Positions 46,542-57,518 of a stretch of DNA of 64,000 bases are shown here, piece by piece. The stretch's first letter is position 1. Each line of letters opens with the position of its first letter. The notes under the pieces were generated by a model. It was not told the origin of the DNA, made no database searches, and saw only the letters and a list, made by a program, of their open reading frames with translations. Position numbers and translations under genes: made by a program. The stretch covers positions 15,624,001 through 15,688,000 of the forward strand of contig NC_088679.1 of the NCBI RefSeq assembly GCF_950023065.1. Reading direction: 5' to 3'. This DNA is from Planococcus citri (lineage: Eukaryota > Arthropoda > Insecta > Hemiptera > Pseudococcidae).

Positions 46542-46793
46542 GTGCCTCTGAAAGGAGAGATATGGATCATCAAAGAAGAAGCATTTTCAGAAAAATCGTA
46601 TTTTTATCCAACTTTACCCCTTTTTCAATTTGATTGTGAGATAAATGTTCCAGATGGAGAAGACGAAGTAAATATACAAGATTCTGTGTTGATCTTAGGC
46701 TACTGTCGATCAAAATCCAAGCCCACTTTCATAGTTGCAATGAACGGTTGTAAGTTGGAAAATTGTTTATTTTGTGGTGGGGTGGGAGGATGA
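46542..46793 (+). CDS. LKEEAFSEKS-type exon, the only fully open copy
   Basis: 83 codons reading MPLKGEIWIIKEEAFSEKSY..., continuing through an acidic GEDEVNIQDS segment and FIVAMNGCKLENC. The open frame begins just after an AG acceptor-like site (TTTCTATCTCAAAG) that is kept in the copies at 46041, 52000, 57519 and 63930, so it probably starts as an internal exon, not at the ATG. The other copies have indels. Conservation of the peptide in several copies suggests past coding function; family unknown. Confidence 0.4.
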   Translation: MPLKGEIWIIKEEAFSEKSYFYPTLPLFQFDCEINVPDGEDEVNIQDSVLILGYCRSKSKPTFIVAMNGCKLENCLFCGGVGG

Positions 46794-46799
46794 GACGGG

Positions 46800-47740
46800 A
46801 GTGTATTTGTGTTTTGAAAATATTTTCGGCTCAAAGTCAAATGCAAATTACGGATTAATTACGTCAAAACGTGAAACAGTAAGGTAGGTATCATTTCTGA
46901 AACTGGGGGTATTTTGAAAATGTGGTACCTAGCAATTTTTTTGGTCTTTATTGCTAATTTCTAAACCTTGAAAAATTTAATAAATTATCACTATTTTTCT
47001 CGTTTCGCGTGGAATTTGCTGTAATAACCAGAGAAGTTGGCACTACTGCACTTCGAAACCATTCCTCCTGTTTCAAAAATTATATCGACCACAATTTTAA
47101 CGTTTTGGCATAATCAACGCATAGTAGGTATTTCAGAACCAAATATCTATAAAACAAAAATTAACCCAAAAATTAGCAATTCGCAAACCTTCAACCGCTC
47201 ACTATCAGTAGAACACCAATAAAATTGTCTCAAGATTTTGACAGTGGGGCACAGAAAAATGGAATCTCAAGTACCTAAATCTCGTTAATCAAATCCGGAA
47301 ACAAATTACGATTTTTTCAAAAAGATGATTTTTCTTTGAGAGCACATACTTACTTATCTCATTTCTATAAGAACATTTCCGAGGGTTAAATTATATTTCT
47401 GGGAGACTTTGGAGTCAAAATTAAGGCTAATGCAGAGCTGTTAACGATGAACACGTCACAGTCACACATTTTTACCATTCGATGATTCCAAAAGAGTTTT
47501 TGTTTATTGCTGATTGATCAATTTAAAATTTTCATTTCAACTTTGAACCGAATTCAGCATAATACCTACAATAACAATGATTACCTACAATTCCACAGTT
47601 CATCATTCATTATTCAATTCGAAAAATTGTAACGATTTTTTTAACCACACATTCGCAAAAGAAACCAAATTCGAAAACAAATACTTAAATTTCAATCCAA
47701 ATAAGTAATAATTTCGTCATTTCGCATTCATATTCATAAT
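46800..47740. other. Shared spacer and TATA-type block, no gene
   Basis: Repeats the same order as 20400-21000 and 52250-52650: AAACGTGAAACAGTAAGG, TTTTGGTCTT, AACCAGAGAAGTTGGCACTACTGCAC, then GAACATTTCCGAGGG. The TATA-type block is at 47490-47650 (AGCATAATACC in place of a TATA box). Confidence 0.45.
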
Positions 47741-47744
47741 TTTT

Positions 47745-48530
47745 CAAAACAGTAGTGTTTAAAATGTAAAATGTCTGAAAAAAAAAAAAGAAATGAATAA
47801 ACTAAAAGCTCAGAATGAGCAATTACAAGCTCAACTCGAAGATATTTAAAGAAACAGAATTGGAATTCGAGAATCGTAAAAAAAAATAGAGGTGTGAAGA
47901 CTATCATTGTACTTTTTCAGACCGAAATTGAGGTAAATGAATTTCCTTCCAATTTCCTTCAATTTTCTTTTCGCTACGGTAATTAAAAAGAAGTTCGATT
48001 GTTTGCTATACTTGACGCGCATGACCATGAGCATCGAATTTTTAACCTCTTTCTCAAGAGCTGAATGTATTATTGTATGTTTGTACTCGTACATGGTTAG
48101 TACGTATGTACCTTACTTAGGTTGGATCACAAAAAAAAGTAACACCGCAGGATTGAAGACCCTTTTTTTATTTTGTCAGCTGATTACAAGAGAGTTTTTG
48201 CTTTCTGCTAAATAGCTCCGATTTAAAATTTTCATTTTAACTTTGAACTGAATGCATCACACAATATAAAAATTCAATCAATCAATATTTATACGATTTT
48301 TCACCACAGATTCACAACAAAACGCAAATTCAAAAAAGTAAAGAATATAGCTAAGATCGTGGTTTCCCATTATCCAAAATTTAGCAATCAAATACACCGC
48401 AGATGATTAGTAAGTAGGTACCTGCATTTCTCGAGTATTTACTTCATATCTACGACTGAGATTGAAATCTCAATAAGTAGGTACACGCAGTTGTCCAATG
48501 TCAAGGAATGAAAAATAATGTAAGGTAAGT
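47745..48530 (+). pseudogene. Repeat-family modules: MSEK start block, cassette, TATA block, first exon without ATG
   Basis: ATGTCTGAAAAAAAAAAAAG (A-run frameshift) at 47771 is followed by AAACTAAAAGCTCAGAATGAGC. A worn cassette (CAGACCGAAATTGAG|GTAAAT) is near 47920, a TATA-type block at 48180-48290, and a first exon near 48360-48412 with GTG for ATG and a 2-base insertion before GATGATTAG. Confidence 0.4.
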
Positions 48531-49206
48531 ATATATGAAGGGTGACTTTCCAAAACGCACTAAGTCCAAAAACCGGTTATTTCAGAAATTGTAAAAAAAT
48601 GCGGATGCGATGTACTGTGAATTCTTCATCACCAATGATGATAAAGTTGCCTATTCAAGGTGTTTAGGCATCGGTCTCTTTTAAAATCCGGAGTTACCTA
48701 ACCATATTTTTGACGTACGGAGTTGTGAAATGTTGAACACTGGATTTAGTGCGTTTTGGAAAATCATGGATTTAGTGCATTTTGGAAAATCATGGATTTA
48801 GTGCATTTTGGAAAACCAATCAAGTTCAAAAAGTTACAAAATGTCTTTAACAAATTTCATTTAATGAAATTTATGAAATTTGTTAAAGACATTTTGTAAC
48901 TTTTTGAACTTGATTGGTTTTCCAAAATGCACTAAATCCATGATTTTCCAAAATGCACTAAATCCATGATTTTCCAAAACGCACTAAATCCACAAAACAG
49001 ATCTGTTTTGTGGATTTAGTGCATTTTGGAAAATCATTTTTTTTTACCGGCACTTTTAGGCTTTCAAAGTAGGCATGAAACGGCAGCTTTTTGCAATTTT
49101 TATCACTTGGAGTGATAGGTCACATGTTTTACTACCAGATTGCGCACCTAACTCATTTTTGTCAAAAATGGACTTAGTGCGTTTTGGAAAGTCACCCTTC
49201 ATATAT
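48531..49206. mobile_element. 676-bp foldback MITE with ATATGAAGGGTGAC termini
   Basis: The left end ATATATGAAGGGTGACTTTCC mirrors the right end GGAAAGTCACCCTTCATATAT. Inside, ATGGATTTAGTGCATTTTGGAAA is repeated in both orientations, and AATCAAGTTCAAAAAGTTAC plus its reverse complement form a near-perfect hairpin at 48819-48907. The flanking repeat module (AAGGTA...TTTTATGCATTTCC) is contiguous in copies at 23150 and 62835, which shows insertion at a TA-type site. Confidence 0.85.
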
Positions 49207-49261
49207 TTTATGCATTTCCCTTCCCCCCCTCCCCATCCCCCTCCCAAATTTCCAGGTTTGA

Positions 49262-49558
49262 ATGCCTACATTCATTTACAGGATGAAAAATTCGCTATCC
49301 TTACAAATCACAGTAAACGCATCAGCACACCATCATCAGACCCATCCAATAAAAATCAAAAGTCAAATCGCACAAAGAACGCCAATAAACCCAACAATAA
49401 CGCAACTCTTTCTAAAAACTTGTCAATACAATATAATCCTCGCCATCATTAGCATGGCTACACAGAACAGTGCAATAGTACATCTTTCCCCAAATTATCT
49501 AATTCATGCTTACCTCAGTGAAAGCAGTACCAAGAGCCTATCAAAGCACCACGTATAG
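49262..49558 (+). pseudogene. Repeat-family exon-2-like copy
   Basis: After acceptor ATTTACAG (about 49280) one frame reads DEKFAILTNHSKRISTPSSD and on through K/N/P-rich sequence to TAG near 49450. A second frame is also open to 49558. The first frame matches the copies at 23219 and 42265. No domain recognised. Confidence 0.35.
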
Positions 49559-50880
49559 TTTTAAGCTGCGTATTTTTCAACACTCGACCAATTTTATCAA
49601 GAAGAGACAGACTGTACTAGAAAAGTATCCAGAATATTACCAAATAAAATGAAGGGAAATAAAATCTAATTAATAAAAAATCCACTTCCCCAGTAGAGAA
49701 TGATTGATTAATTTTTTTTGACTTTTTAACCAAAGTAGGTACAACGCGATCCGTTTCGTCACAGAAAAACAGAGTAGTCTCGTGAAGGGAAACTGAAAAG
49801 GTAAGGAATTTTTTTTGGATTTTTTCCCAATCTAAAATGGATCGTATCACTGAATCCTGTCATCGCAGAAGGAAAAAAATGATTTTTCTTTGAGAGCACA
49901 TATCTCACTTCTATAGGGACATTTCCGAAGGTTAAATACATAATTATTTCTGGGTAAATTTGGACTCGAACTGAATGCTCTGATGGAATTTCCATCCAAC
50001 GTAAATAGAAAGAGCAGAATATTGTAATGTGTGTTGGATTTATTTATTGTTTGATAATTTTCGATGAATTAACTGTACAAAATTGCCAATCGCATTAATG
50101 GCTGCAACAACTGTCTCATTACTATGAATACGTTAAAGATACTTCATTTTTTTTCTTTTGCCAGCTGATTGCAAGAGAGTTTTTGCTTTTTGCTGATTGG
50201 TTGATTTAAAAGTATCATTTCAACTTTGAGCTGAATTCAGCACAACATAAAAAAAAAGTGGTAGCAGTCTGCCGCTACCTATAAGAGCCAAATTTTTGTG
50301 CCAGAAACACTGAGGGCTCTTGAACTACTCGCACCCTCGCTTCGCCCTTGTGCTTCGCCTGTTGAAACTTTGACGATTTTGGCAAAAATTGAACTTTCTA
50401 AAAATTTAACCAAAAAAAACGAACATTTTTTTTTGATAATTTTGGAAAAAACAAACATTTTTGACCACTTTATTAAAAAGTAGATGGGGTTTCAAAACTT
50501 TCTGTCAATTTGGTCAAAATACTTGGCTTTTTTGACAATTTAGACAGAACTTAAAACTTTTTTGAGAACAACTTAGGAGCGGTATAAAAGTAAAGAAATT
50601 AGCATCAGCAAATATGTACCTATCGATTTTAGGACAACCTTGTCACCCTACTTTCCTTTGAAATTTAAATCAATCGCACTATCTACTTACTAATCACACA
50701 TATTTTTAATCACACCTGCCAATAAAGCAGACAGCACTTAAGGCCTGTGAAAGTGAGAAGAAAAATATGTGCGCAAACGAGTTCTAAGTTTGTGCGCAAA
50801 CAAGTTATGTTTCCCCCAATTGTGCGCAAACCACTTGCAGCCATTTTATTTTATCATTTCCCATTCACATTCATAATTTT
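49559..50880. other. Spacer, partial TATA-type block and low complexity
   Basis: 49870-50000 is the shared GAACATTTCCGAAGG spacer and 50160-50250 a TATA-type block (CACAACATAAAAA). 50290-50370 has a TCGCTTCGCCCTTGTGCTTCGCC motif related in reverse complement to the GCGAAGCGAGGGC repeat. TGTGCGCAAAC occurs three times at 50765-50835. No coding exon is supported. Confidence 0.45.
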
Positions 50881-50884
50881 TCAA

Positions 50885-51337
50885 AACAGTGCCTAGTTTT
50901 TGAATGTAAAATGTCTGAAATGGAGGAAATGATTAAACTAAAGCTCAAAATGAGCTATTAAGAAGTTCAACTCGAAGATACAAGACCCAGAATTAAAATT
51001 CGAGAATCGTAATAAAAATTGAAACAAGAGATTCATTAATCAATTGTATTTTTTCAGATGAAAGTTGAGGTGGTAAGTGAATTTCCTTCCAATTTTCTTT
51101 AATTTTCTTTTCGTTTCCGTAATTAAAAATAAGTTTGCTTGTTTGCTATACCTACCTAACGCATGACCAGAGCATCTAACTTTTCGCCTCTTTCTCACGA
51201 ATTGAATGTATTTGTACGTATGTACATGGTTAGCACCTTAAGTTGGATCGCAAAAAAAAAAAATAACGCCGAGAATTTTGATCAAACTCCATGAGCTACA
51301 TATTAAAAGTTCAACTCATAGACAAAGAAACAGAATT
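50885..51337 (+). pseudogene. Repeat-family modules: MSEM start block, cassette, coiled-coil exon
   Basis: ATGTCTGAAATGGAGGAAATG at about 50911 (reads MSEMEEMIKLKLKMSY, a frameshifted version of MSEKEEMIKLKAQNE). The cassette at 51058 has three extra bases (GAGGTG|GTAAGT). A coiled-coil exon (TTCAACTCATAGACAAAG...) is cut by a MITE at 51338. Confidence 0.4.
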
Positions 51338-51593
51338 GAGGAGCTCATTGCAAAAATACGCCTTGTCAGTTGACTTCTTAGAACCTGTGCTACTCCCAAG
51401 CTCTCCCTTGAGCGTACCCAGTATCATGAATGTAGACCATCTAACTCCATTCCTCTCCGGGCTACCTCCGGGTAGACCAACTTGACTGCCATTTCATCAC
51501 CACAATGTGATCTCCGCAATTGTCTACAGTGCAATGGATTGCATAAGGTCTAAGAGACGAACTAACCAAGGCTATTTTTGCAATGACCTCCTC
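51338..51593. mobile_element. 256-bp MITE with AATT target duplication
   Basis: Termini GAGGAGCTCATTGCAAAAATA and TATTTTTGCAATGACCTCCTC are inverted repeats with one mismatch. AATT flanks both sides (51334-51337, 51594-51597), and uninterrupted copies of the host module read CAGAATTGAAATCCGAG, giving the empty site. The 64-codon ORF here is created by the insertion. Confidence 0.85.
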
Positions 51594-52660
51594 AATTGAA
51601 ATCCGAGATTGGCGAAAAGGGAAAAATCAAAAAAAAAAAAAAAAAAATCGGTAAAGGGATTACATAATATAATTGATTTGTAAATAAATGTACTTTTTCA
51701 AACTAAATGTGAGGTACTTTTACTTAAGTGAATTTCCTTCCAATTTACTTATTTCAATTTTCATTTCGCTTCCGTAATTAAAAATAAGTTTGCTTGTTTG
51801 CTACAATGCATGACTATTGACTAGAGCACCTAATTTTTCACCTCTTTCTCACGAACTGAATGTACAAGTATGTTTGTACACATGGTTGGCACATATCGTA
51901 GATCGCGAAAAAAATAAGTTTGCAGGATTTCAAAAAACTCAATAGATAACTAAATTTCAAGTTGAAAGTTGCTTCAAAATTTTTTCTATCTCAAAGGTGC
52001 ATGCCCCTGGAAGGAGAGATATGGGTCCTCAAAAGAGGAAGTATTTTCAGAAAAATCGTATTTTTTTCCTACTTTACCCCTTTCCAAATTGATTTGGGAT
52101 AAATGTTCCAGTTGGAGAAGACGAAGTAAATATGTGTATTTAAGATTCTGGTCGATCTACATAGGCTATTTCTATCAAAATCCAAGCCCACTTTCATAGT
52201 TGCAATAAACGGTTGTGAGTTGGAAAATTGTTTATTTTGTGAGGGGAATGAGACGGGAATGTATTTGTGTTTTGAAAATATTTTCGGCTCAAATGCAAAT
52301 TACGCATTAATTAGGTACGTCAAAACGTGAAACAAACAGTAAAGTAGATATTATTTCTGAAACTGGGGGTATTTTGAAAATGTGGTAAGTACCAATTTTT
52401 TTGGTCTTTACTGCTAATTTCGAAACCTTGAAAAATTTGATTATCACTTTTTTTCTCGTTTTGCGTGGGATTTGTTGTAATAACCAGAGAAGTTTCTTCG
52501 AGAGCACATGCTTATCTCATTTCTATAAGAACATTTCCGAGGGTTAAATTATTTCTGGGAGACTTTGGAGTCAAAATTAAGGCAGATGCAGAGTTGACGC
52601 AGAACACTTCATATCTATATTACCATTCGATGATTCCAAAAGAGTTTTTGTTTTTTGTTG
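51594..52660 (+). pseudogene. Repeat-family modules: cassette, LKEEAFSEKS-type exon, spacer
   Basis: A worn cassette is at about 51700, and the GACTAGAGCACCTAATTTTTC block follows. The LKEEAFSEKS-type exon at 51995-52230 has an extra A (TCCTCAAAAGAGGAAG) that shifts the frame. The spacer follows to 52660, with a truncated TATA-type block. Confidence 0.45.
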
Positions 52661-53370
52661 ATTGATGGATTCAAGCCCGTATCCAGGATTTCCTCCTGGG
52701 GGGTGATGAATGACTCATAAGTAGGGGACAAAAATCACAAAATTCCCAACGGGTTCATATGTATAAAAATTTTAATAGTAGGCACATTTCAGACATTTTC
52801 ATGCCGAATTTCAGCTTGAAAAACGTGTTGATCAGAGTGAGGTTTTTGAAATTTATCCAGTAAATTGTTTATAGGTACCTATTGATAATGAAATTCAGAT
52901 AAGCGCGATGCGAAGCGAGGGCAAAATTTTGGAAATTCGTCAATCCAAAGAGTAAAAAATACTTCATTTCTGATTGAAAATTAATTTTTCTGGATTTAAC
53001 TTGACACTCCTCACGTCCTCAGACTTGAATTAGTAGGATGTTCAACTATGGGACCGATAATGATTTTTGACGATTTTCGAGGTTTATTGTCCAAGCGTCG
53101 CGAGGAAAATAATTCAAAATTGTCGAAAATCATTTTTACTCCTGTGTTGTATAACATATTTTTTCGTTATGAGGGAGAAAAATTCCAGTACTTATTCAAT
53201 TCCAATAATGATCAGTAAGCTGGAGCAAAAGGAGCACTTTTGCTCCCTTATACTAACGAAAAATATGCTTCCAGAAATTTCAATTTCAAAAAAGGAAGGC
53301 AAACAAAAACATTGGAAATTCATAATTCAAGAAACAAAAATAATTAGTACATAGATTATGCAACTACCTT
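52661..53370. other. Non-coding, mostly single-copy
   Basis: GCGCGATGCGAAGCGAGGGC near 52905 is a piece of the dispersed GCGAAGCGAGGGC repeat. No supported gene. The 53067-53354 ORF is AT-driven and has no recognised domain. Confidence 0.4.
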
Positions 53371-54300
53371 TTTTTTTCTTTTTTTTTGGGGGGGGGGGTT
53401 TGTTGGTTGTCTACTTGTAATGTGTTTAAGCCAATACACTATGCCTTAGGCTTATAAGTATATTTGCTTCACTACGACAACTGAATTTGAGCCATTCCCT
53501 GTCATGGCACCCCTGTCTGGGACCAATGAGGCCTGCTGGAGGAAAACTACATATAAGGAGTGTTTCGCGATTATGCTTCCAGTGCCTCCTTTCAAAGTCG
53601 GCATTGAGGAAGTTTTATTTGTCGAGCTTGTTCGGCTGCCCACAGTTCCCTCACTGTTTGTCGTAGGTACTTTCGATGAATGGGGTCATGAACATCTGGT
53701 AGATTCGTTGGCGTGATGTTTGATGGTCTTGCTGCCTGACTACGGTGACAAGCAAGTATTACGTGGTCAACGCTCTCTGGTGCCTTGCCGCAGGAGCATG
53801 TTGGGGAGTCACATTTCTTCATGGTATGTAGATATTTGCGAAAGCAGCCATGGCCTGTCACAGCTTGTCCGAGCCAGAAGTCCAGTTCCTGTATTGGGAG
53901 AAGCCTGTGTACTGATGGAATGAGCCTCTTGGTCCAATTCCCATGTTGGTAAGATCTCCAGCGGGCTTGCCAGATATTCAGGGAGTGAGCTCTGTAACTT
54001 GTTCTAAGTTCTAAGCTGTTGCCCTCAAACTCGACTTGGTGCGGGTATCCATAGTAATCTGGTACTGGTAGCTGCTTTTTGATAAGCCACAGAATGCTGC
54101 GTCCGATTATTATAAGATCTATAGGAGGGAATCCTGATATCACACCAGTAGATTCAACTCCAGTTGTGCGATACAACCTGCCAATGTTGGTAGCAATTCT
54201 TCTTCTTATTTTTTGCAGTGATCTGATATGTTGTGTGTCACGTAGTTCCTGGTAAAACAGGCTTGTTACGATATCACGCAACGCCACTCGTTTTATGGGG
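53371..54300 (-). mobile_element. 5'-truncated non-LTR retrotransposon (R1/Jockey-like LINE) 3' end
   Basis: A minus-strand ORF of 231 codons (53592-54287) encodes the C-terminal end of a LINE ORF2. RLYRTTGVESTGVISGFPPIDL matches the YRT...GxPPxDL segment after the reverse-transcriptase thumb, and TGHGCFRKYLH...CDSPTCSCG...H..LAC is the typical CCHC zinc-knuckle-like end. A poly-T run at 53371-53390 is the poly(A) tail on the minus strand. The 5' edge joins array sequence at about 54280 (ACGATATCAC|GCAACGCCACTCG), and GCAAC also precedes the poly-T at the other edge (53370), a possible short target duplication. The RT core is absent, so it cannot move by itself. The open frame suggests a fairly recent insertion. 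Confidence 0.82.
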
Positions 54301-55060
54301 TTTCACGAACAGAACAATACCTAGGTCGTAAATTGAAAATACATACGTCTACATGCATTTTCCCCTATTACGAACCGAGTCATAAGAAAACTCTGTCAGT
54401 CCGTCAATCACTTTTGACTCTAAACAAAACCCAAAAAGGAATAGCAGTTATTTTTACAGTGTTTACATCTATTATCAGATTGCAAGAGAGTTTCTAGTAT
54501 TTTGTGAAGTTGAAAAATAATTTCAGCTTTCCATTGACGATTGTGATAGGTTTAGGTTATCACAAGATTTGCGAACGTAAACATTGGAGAACAAACGACC
54601 AGAACACTCCAGTGACAGACGCTTCCTGTGTTACATCTATGTATTTATTGTATATATTTGCTGATTTCAAGAGAGTTTCTATAGTTTTTTGAGAAGTTGA
54701 AAAATATTGAAAAATAATTTCAGCTTTCCATTGACGATTGTGATATTACAAGATTGGCGACCGTAAATATTTGGAGAACAAACGACCAGAAGACTCCAGT
54801 GACGCTTCCTGTGGCCCTGCGAGGGAAAAAAATTACGCCGGTAAGCTTCTAATCTATGATATTGATTTCTTTTTTTCTCATCAAAATCTTATCATTTCGC
54901 ATTCACATTTATAATTTATCAAAACAGTAGTTCTTAAATGATAAATGTCTAAAAAAGAAGAAATGATTAAAATAGAAGCTCAGAATGAGCGAAGATACAG
55001 AAACTAAATTAAAATTCGAGAATCGTGAAAGAAGAAACATTACAAGAATGAAACTAAGTA
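54301..55060 (+). pseudogene. Repeat-family modules: two LSIDD exons and MSKK start block
   Basis: LSIDDCD-type copies start at 54527 (with a GGTTTAGGTTAT insertion) and 54724 (one extra base after ATATTTGG). The start block ATGTCTAAAAAAGAAG at about 54945 reads MSKKEEMIKIEAQNE, then a deletion leads to an early stop. Frames are broken. Confidence 0.45.
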
Positions 55061-56160
55061 GCTGATATCCTAAATCTACAATTATTGTTCTTTTGCAGAT
55101 GAAAGTTGAGGTAAGTGAATTTCCTTCCAATTTCCTTCAGTTTTCTTTTCGCTTCCGTAATTAAAAATAAGTTTGCTTGTTTACTACGTATACTTGACAC
55201 ATGATCAGAGCATCTAATTTTTCACCTCTTTCTCACGAACTGCATGAGGTTGGATCACAAAAAAAAGTAACGCCGGAGTATTTTGACCAAACTCAGCCAT
55301 TCGCTCCCGGGGTTTTTCTGGCAGAACAATACCTAGGTCGTAAATTGAAGATAAGCCTATAGATGCATTTTTTCCCTATCACGAACCGAGCTATAAGAAA
55401 AGCCGTCAGTCCATCAATTCAACGTTGGAGGTCACTTTTGAATGAAGCCAGGACGAAAAAAAATGTAAGATACGAGATTATTAGGTACAGTTGTTTACAT
55501 CTATTCGCAGATCGCAAGAGAGATTTCACTTTTTTGTGAAGTTGAAAAATATTGAAAAATAATTTCAGCTTTCCATTGACGATCACGATTGTGATATTAA
55601 ACGATTGGCGATAAACGTAAACATTGCAGAGAATAAACGACCAGAAAACTCAAGTGACGGTTCCTGTGACTCGGCGTTGGGCAAAAAATACTCCCATGGG
55701 CTTCTAATAATCTATGACATTGATTTTGACCAAACTCAATGAGCTATTGAAAGCTCAACTCAAAGATAGAGAAACGGAATTGAAATCCGAGATGGGTGAA
55801 AAAAGAAAAATCAAAGAACAATTGGTAAAGGAATTGGGTAATTGAGCTTTATTTACATACCTTTTCAAATTAAATGTGTGGTAAATGAATTTCCTTTGAT
55901 GCATTTCCTCACGAGCTGAATGCATGTTTGCATATTATGGTTGAGTATGTACCTCAGACCTCAGGTTAGATGGCGAAACAAATAATTCCGGAGGATTTTA
56001 AACAAACTCAAATGGATAAATAAATTTCAAAACAAAATGTTAATAACTAATTTGTAATTCGTATGCATTTTTTCAGATGAAAGTTAAGGTAAGTGAATTT
56101 CCTTCCAATTTCCTTCACTTTTTTTCGCTTCGGTAATTAAAAAGTAGCTCGATTTTTTGC
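55060..56160 (+). pseudogene. Repeat-family modules: cassettes, SIQRWRSLL exon, LSIDD exon, coiled-coil exon
   Basis: CAG|ATGAAAGTTGAG|GTAAGT at 55099-55110 and CAG|ATGAAAGTTAAG|GTAAGT at 56077-56088. A SIQRWRSLLNEAR-type exon is at 55406-55465, LSIDDHDCDI at 55569 (with a duplicated ACGATC), and a coiled-coil exon at 55735-55830 reading LNELLKAQLKDRETELKSEM in one frame, the best-preserved coiled-coil copy. Confidence 0.45.
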
Positions 56161-56166
56161 TATACT

Positions 56167-56594
56167 TAGAGATGTGCAGCTGAAAAGTGAAAAGTACTTT
56201 TCTTTCAATGAAAAGTTGAAAAGAAAAGTTCCTACTTTTCATTTCACTTTTCAGTCTTCACGAAAAAAAACGTGAGTGGCCATTGGCCAATCAATTTACT
56301 CATCAAAGAACACTGACCTCATTGATGAAGTCAAATATCAAGTTTTACTCTCTCCACTCCTCCACCTTCGCAATTCAGCACCCATTTATAGGGGCTGAAT
56401 TGCATTTCGATATTTTTCACAACATTATTTCAAAACAGAAAAACCCAAAAATGTTAGAGGCTCCTAAAGAGGTTCAAAAGTACCACTTTTTGATCAAGTA
56501 GGTAAAAAAATATGATTTACTTTTCATACTTTTCAATGAACTTTTCACTTTTCATTTCACCAAAATTACTTTTACAAAAAGTGCACGTCTCTAG
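56167..56594. mobile_element. MITE with AGAGATGTGCA termini
   Basis: AGAGATGTGCAGCTGAAAAGTG... faces ...AAAAAGTGCACGTCTCT. Subterminal AAAAGTGAAAAG / CTTTTCACTTTTC repeats are abundant at both ends. Flanking array sequence reads CTATACTT before and CTATACCT after, a possible imperfect 8-bp target duplication of hAT type. The 72-codon ORF inside has no domain. Confidence 0.7.
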
Positions 56595-56599
56595 CTAAC

Positions 56600-57500
56600 T
56601 ATACCTACTGAAGGCAATGACCATACGCATCTAATTTTTCACCTCTTTCTCAGGAGCTGAATGTAAGTACGTACCTAGTACATATTTGTATTATTGTACA
56701 TGAAAAGTACTTTTTCGGATAAAATGTGAAGTAAGTAAGTGAATTTTTTCCCAATTGTCTTCGATTTTCTTTTCGCTTTAGAAGAGAAAAGGAAAAATTA
56801 TAGAACAACCAGTAATGAATCATTTTTGAGCCCCCCCCCTCCCCAGTTGTTCAAGGGCTAATCCAGGGGTCCTCAAAGTGAGGTTATTTTTGAAAAAATC
56901 GTACTTAGTGTTGCCACTCTTGGGTAGTATAACCATGTGCAATCCTTTGGCCACTCCCTCAAAAGTTGCGATTTGAATTTTCTTAACCTGCCTGGCCCCT
57001 TGAATTAAAAATTCATTGAAAAACTGAGCCGTCCCTTCCTCCCAAAAAAGACTGTAATAGTGGAAAAGGACTCATTACGGTGTAGCTCCAAATATACCAT
57101 GCCAGTAAAAAAAAAATTTATCAATTTTTGGAAGCTTTTCGTCTCTAATATCGTACCTGTTACCTTTTAACAATTTTTAATCATGCTTAAAACTATACTT
57201 AATAATACATATGTAATAAAATCATTTTCAACAGTTCATTTCATTATTTAACTAAATACCACGTCGCTATTGAGAAGAATAACTAGATTTTCGGATAAAA
57301 CATGAAGTAAGTGATTTTTTTCTCGATTTTCTTCAGTTTTATTTTCGCTTACCTACTTAGTAGAGAAAACTCTCACGAACAGAATATTGTACAGTTTGTA
57401 CATGGTTGGTACATATAGGTTAGATTGCGAGAAAAAATAATTTTTGAGCATTTTAAACAAACTCAATGCAACTAAATTTCAAATTGAAAATTACTTCAAA
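56600..57500 (+). pseudogene. Array remnants without open frames
   Basis: Worn cassettes CGGATAAAATGTGAAGTAAG (about 56718) and CGGATAAAACATGAAGTAAG (57295), the latter identical to the copy at 63640. 56825-57170 is single-copy with a C-rich run and no gene. Confidence 0.4.
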
Positions 57501-57518
57501 ATTTTTTTCATCTTAGAG

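Noticed and set aside
51291..51485. 64-codon ORF
   Set aside because: It straddles the edge of the 256-bp MITE and is an insertion artefact.
53504..53923. Plus-strand ORFs over the LINE
   Set aside because: They are shadows of the minus-strand reverse-transcriptase C-terminal frame.
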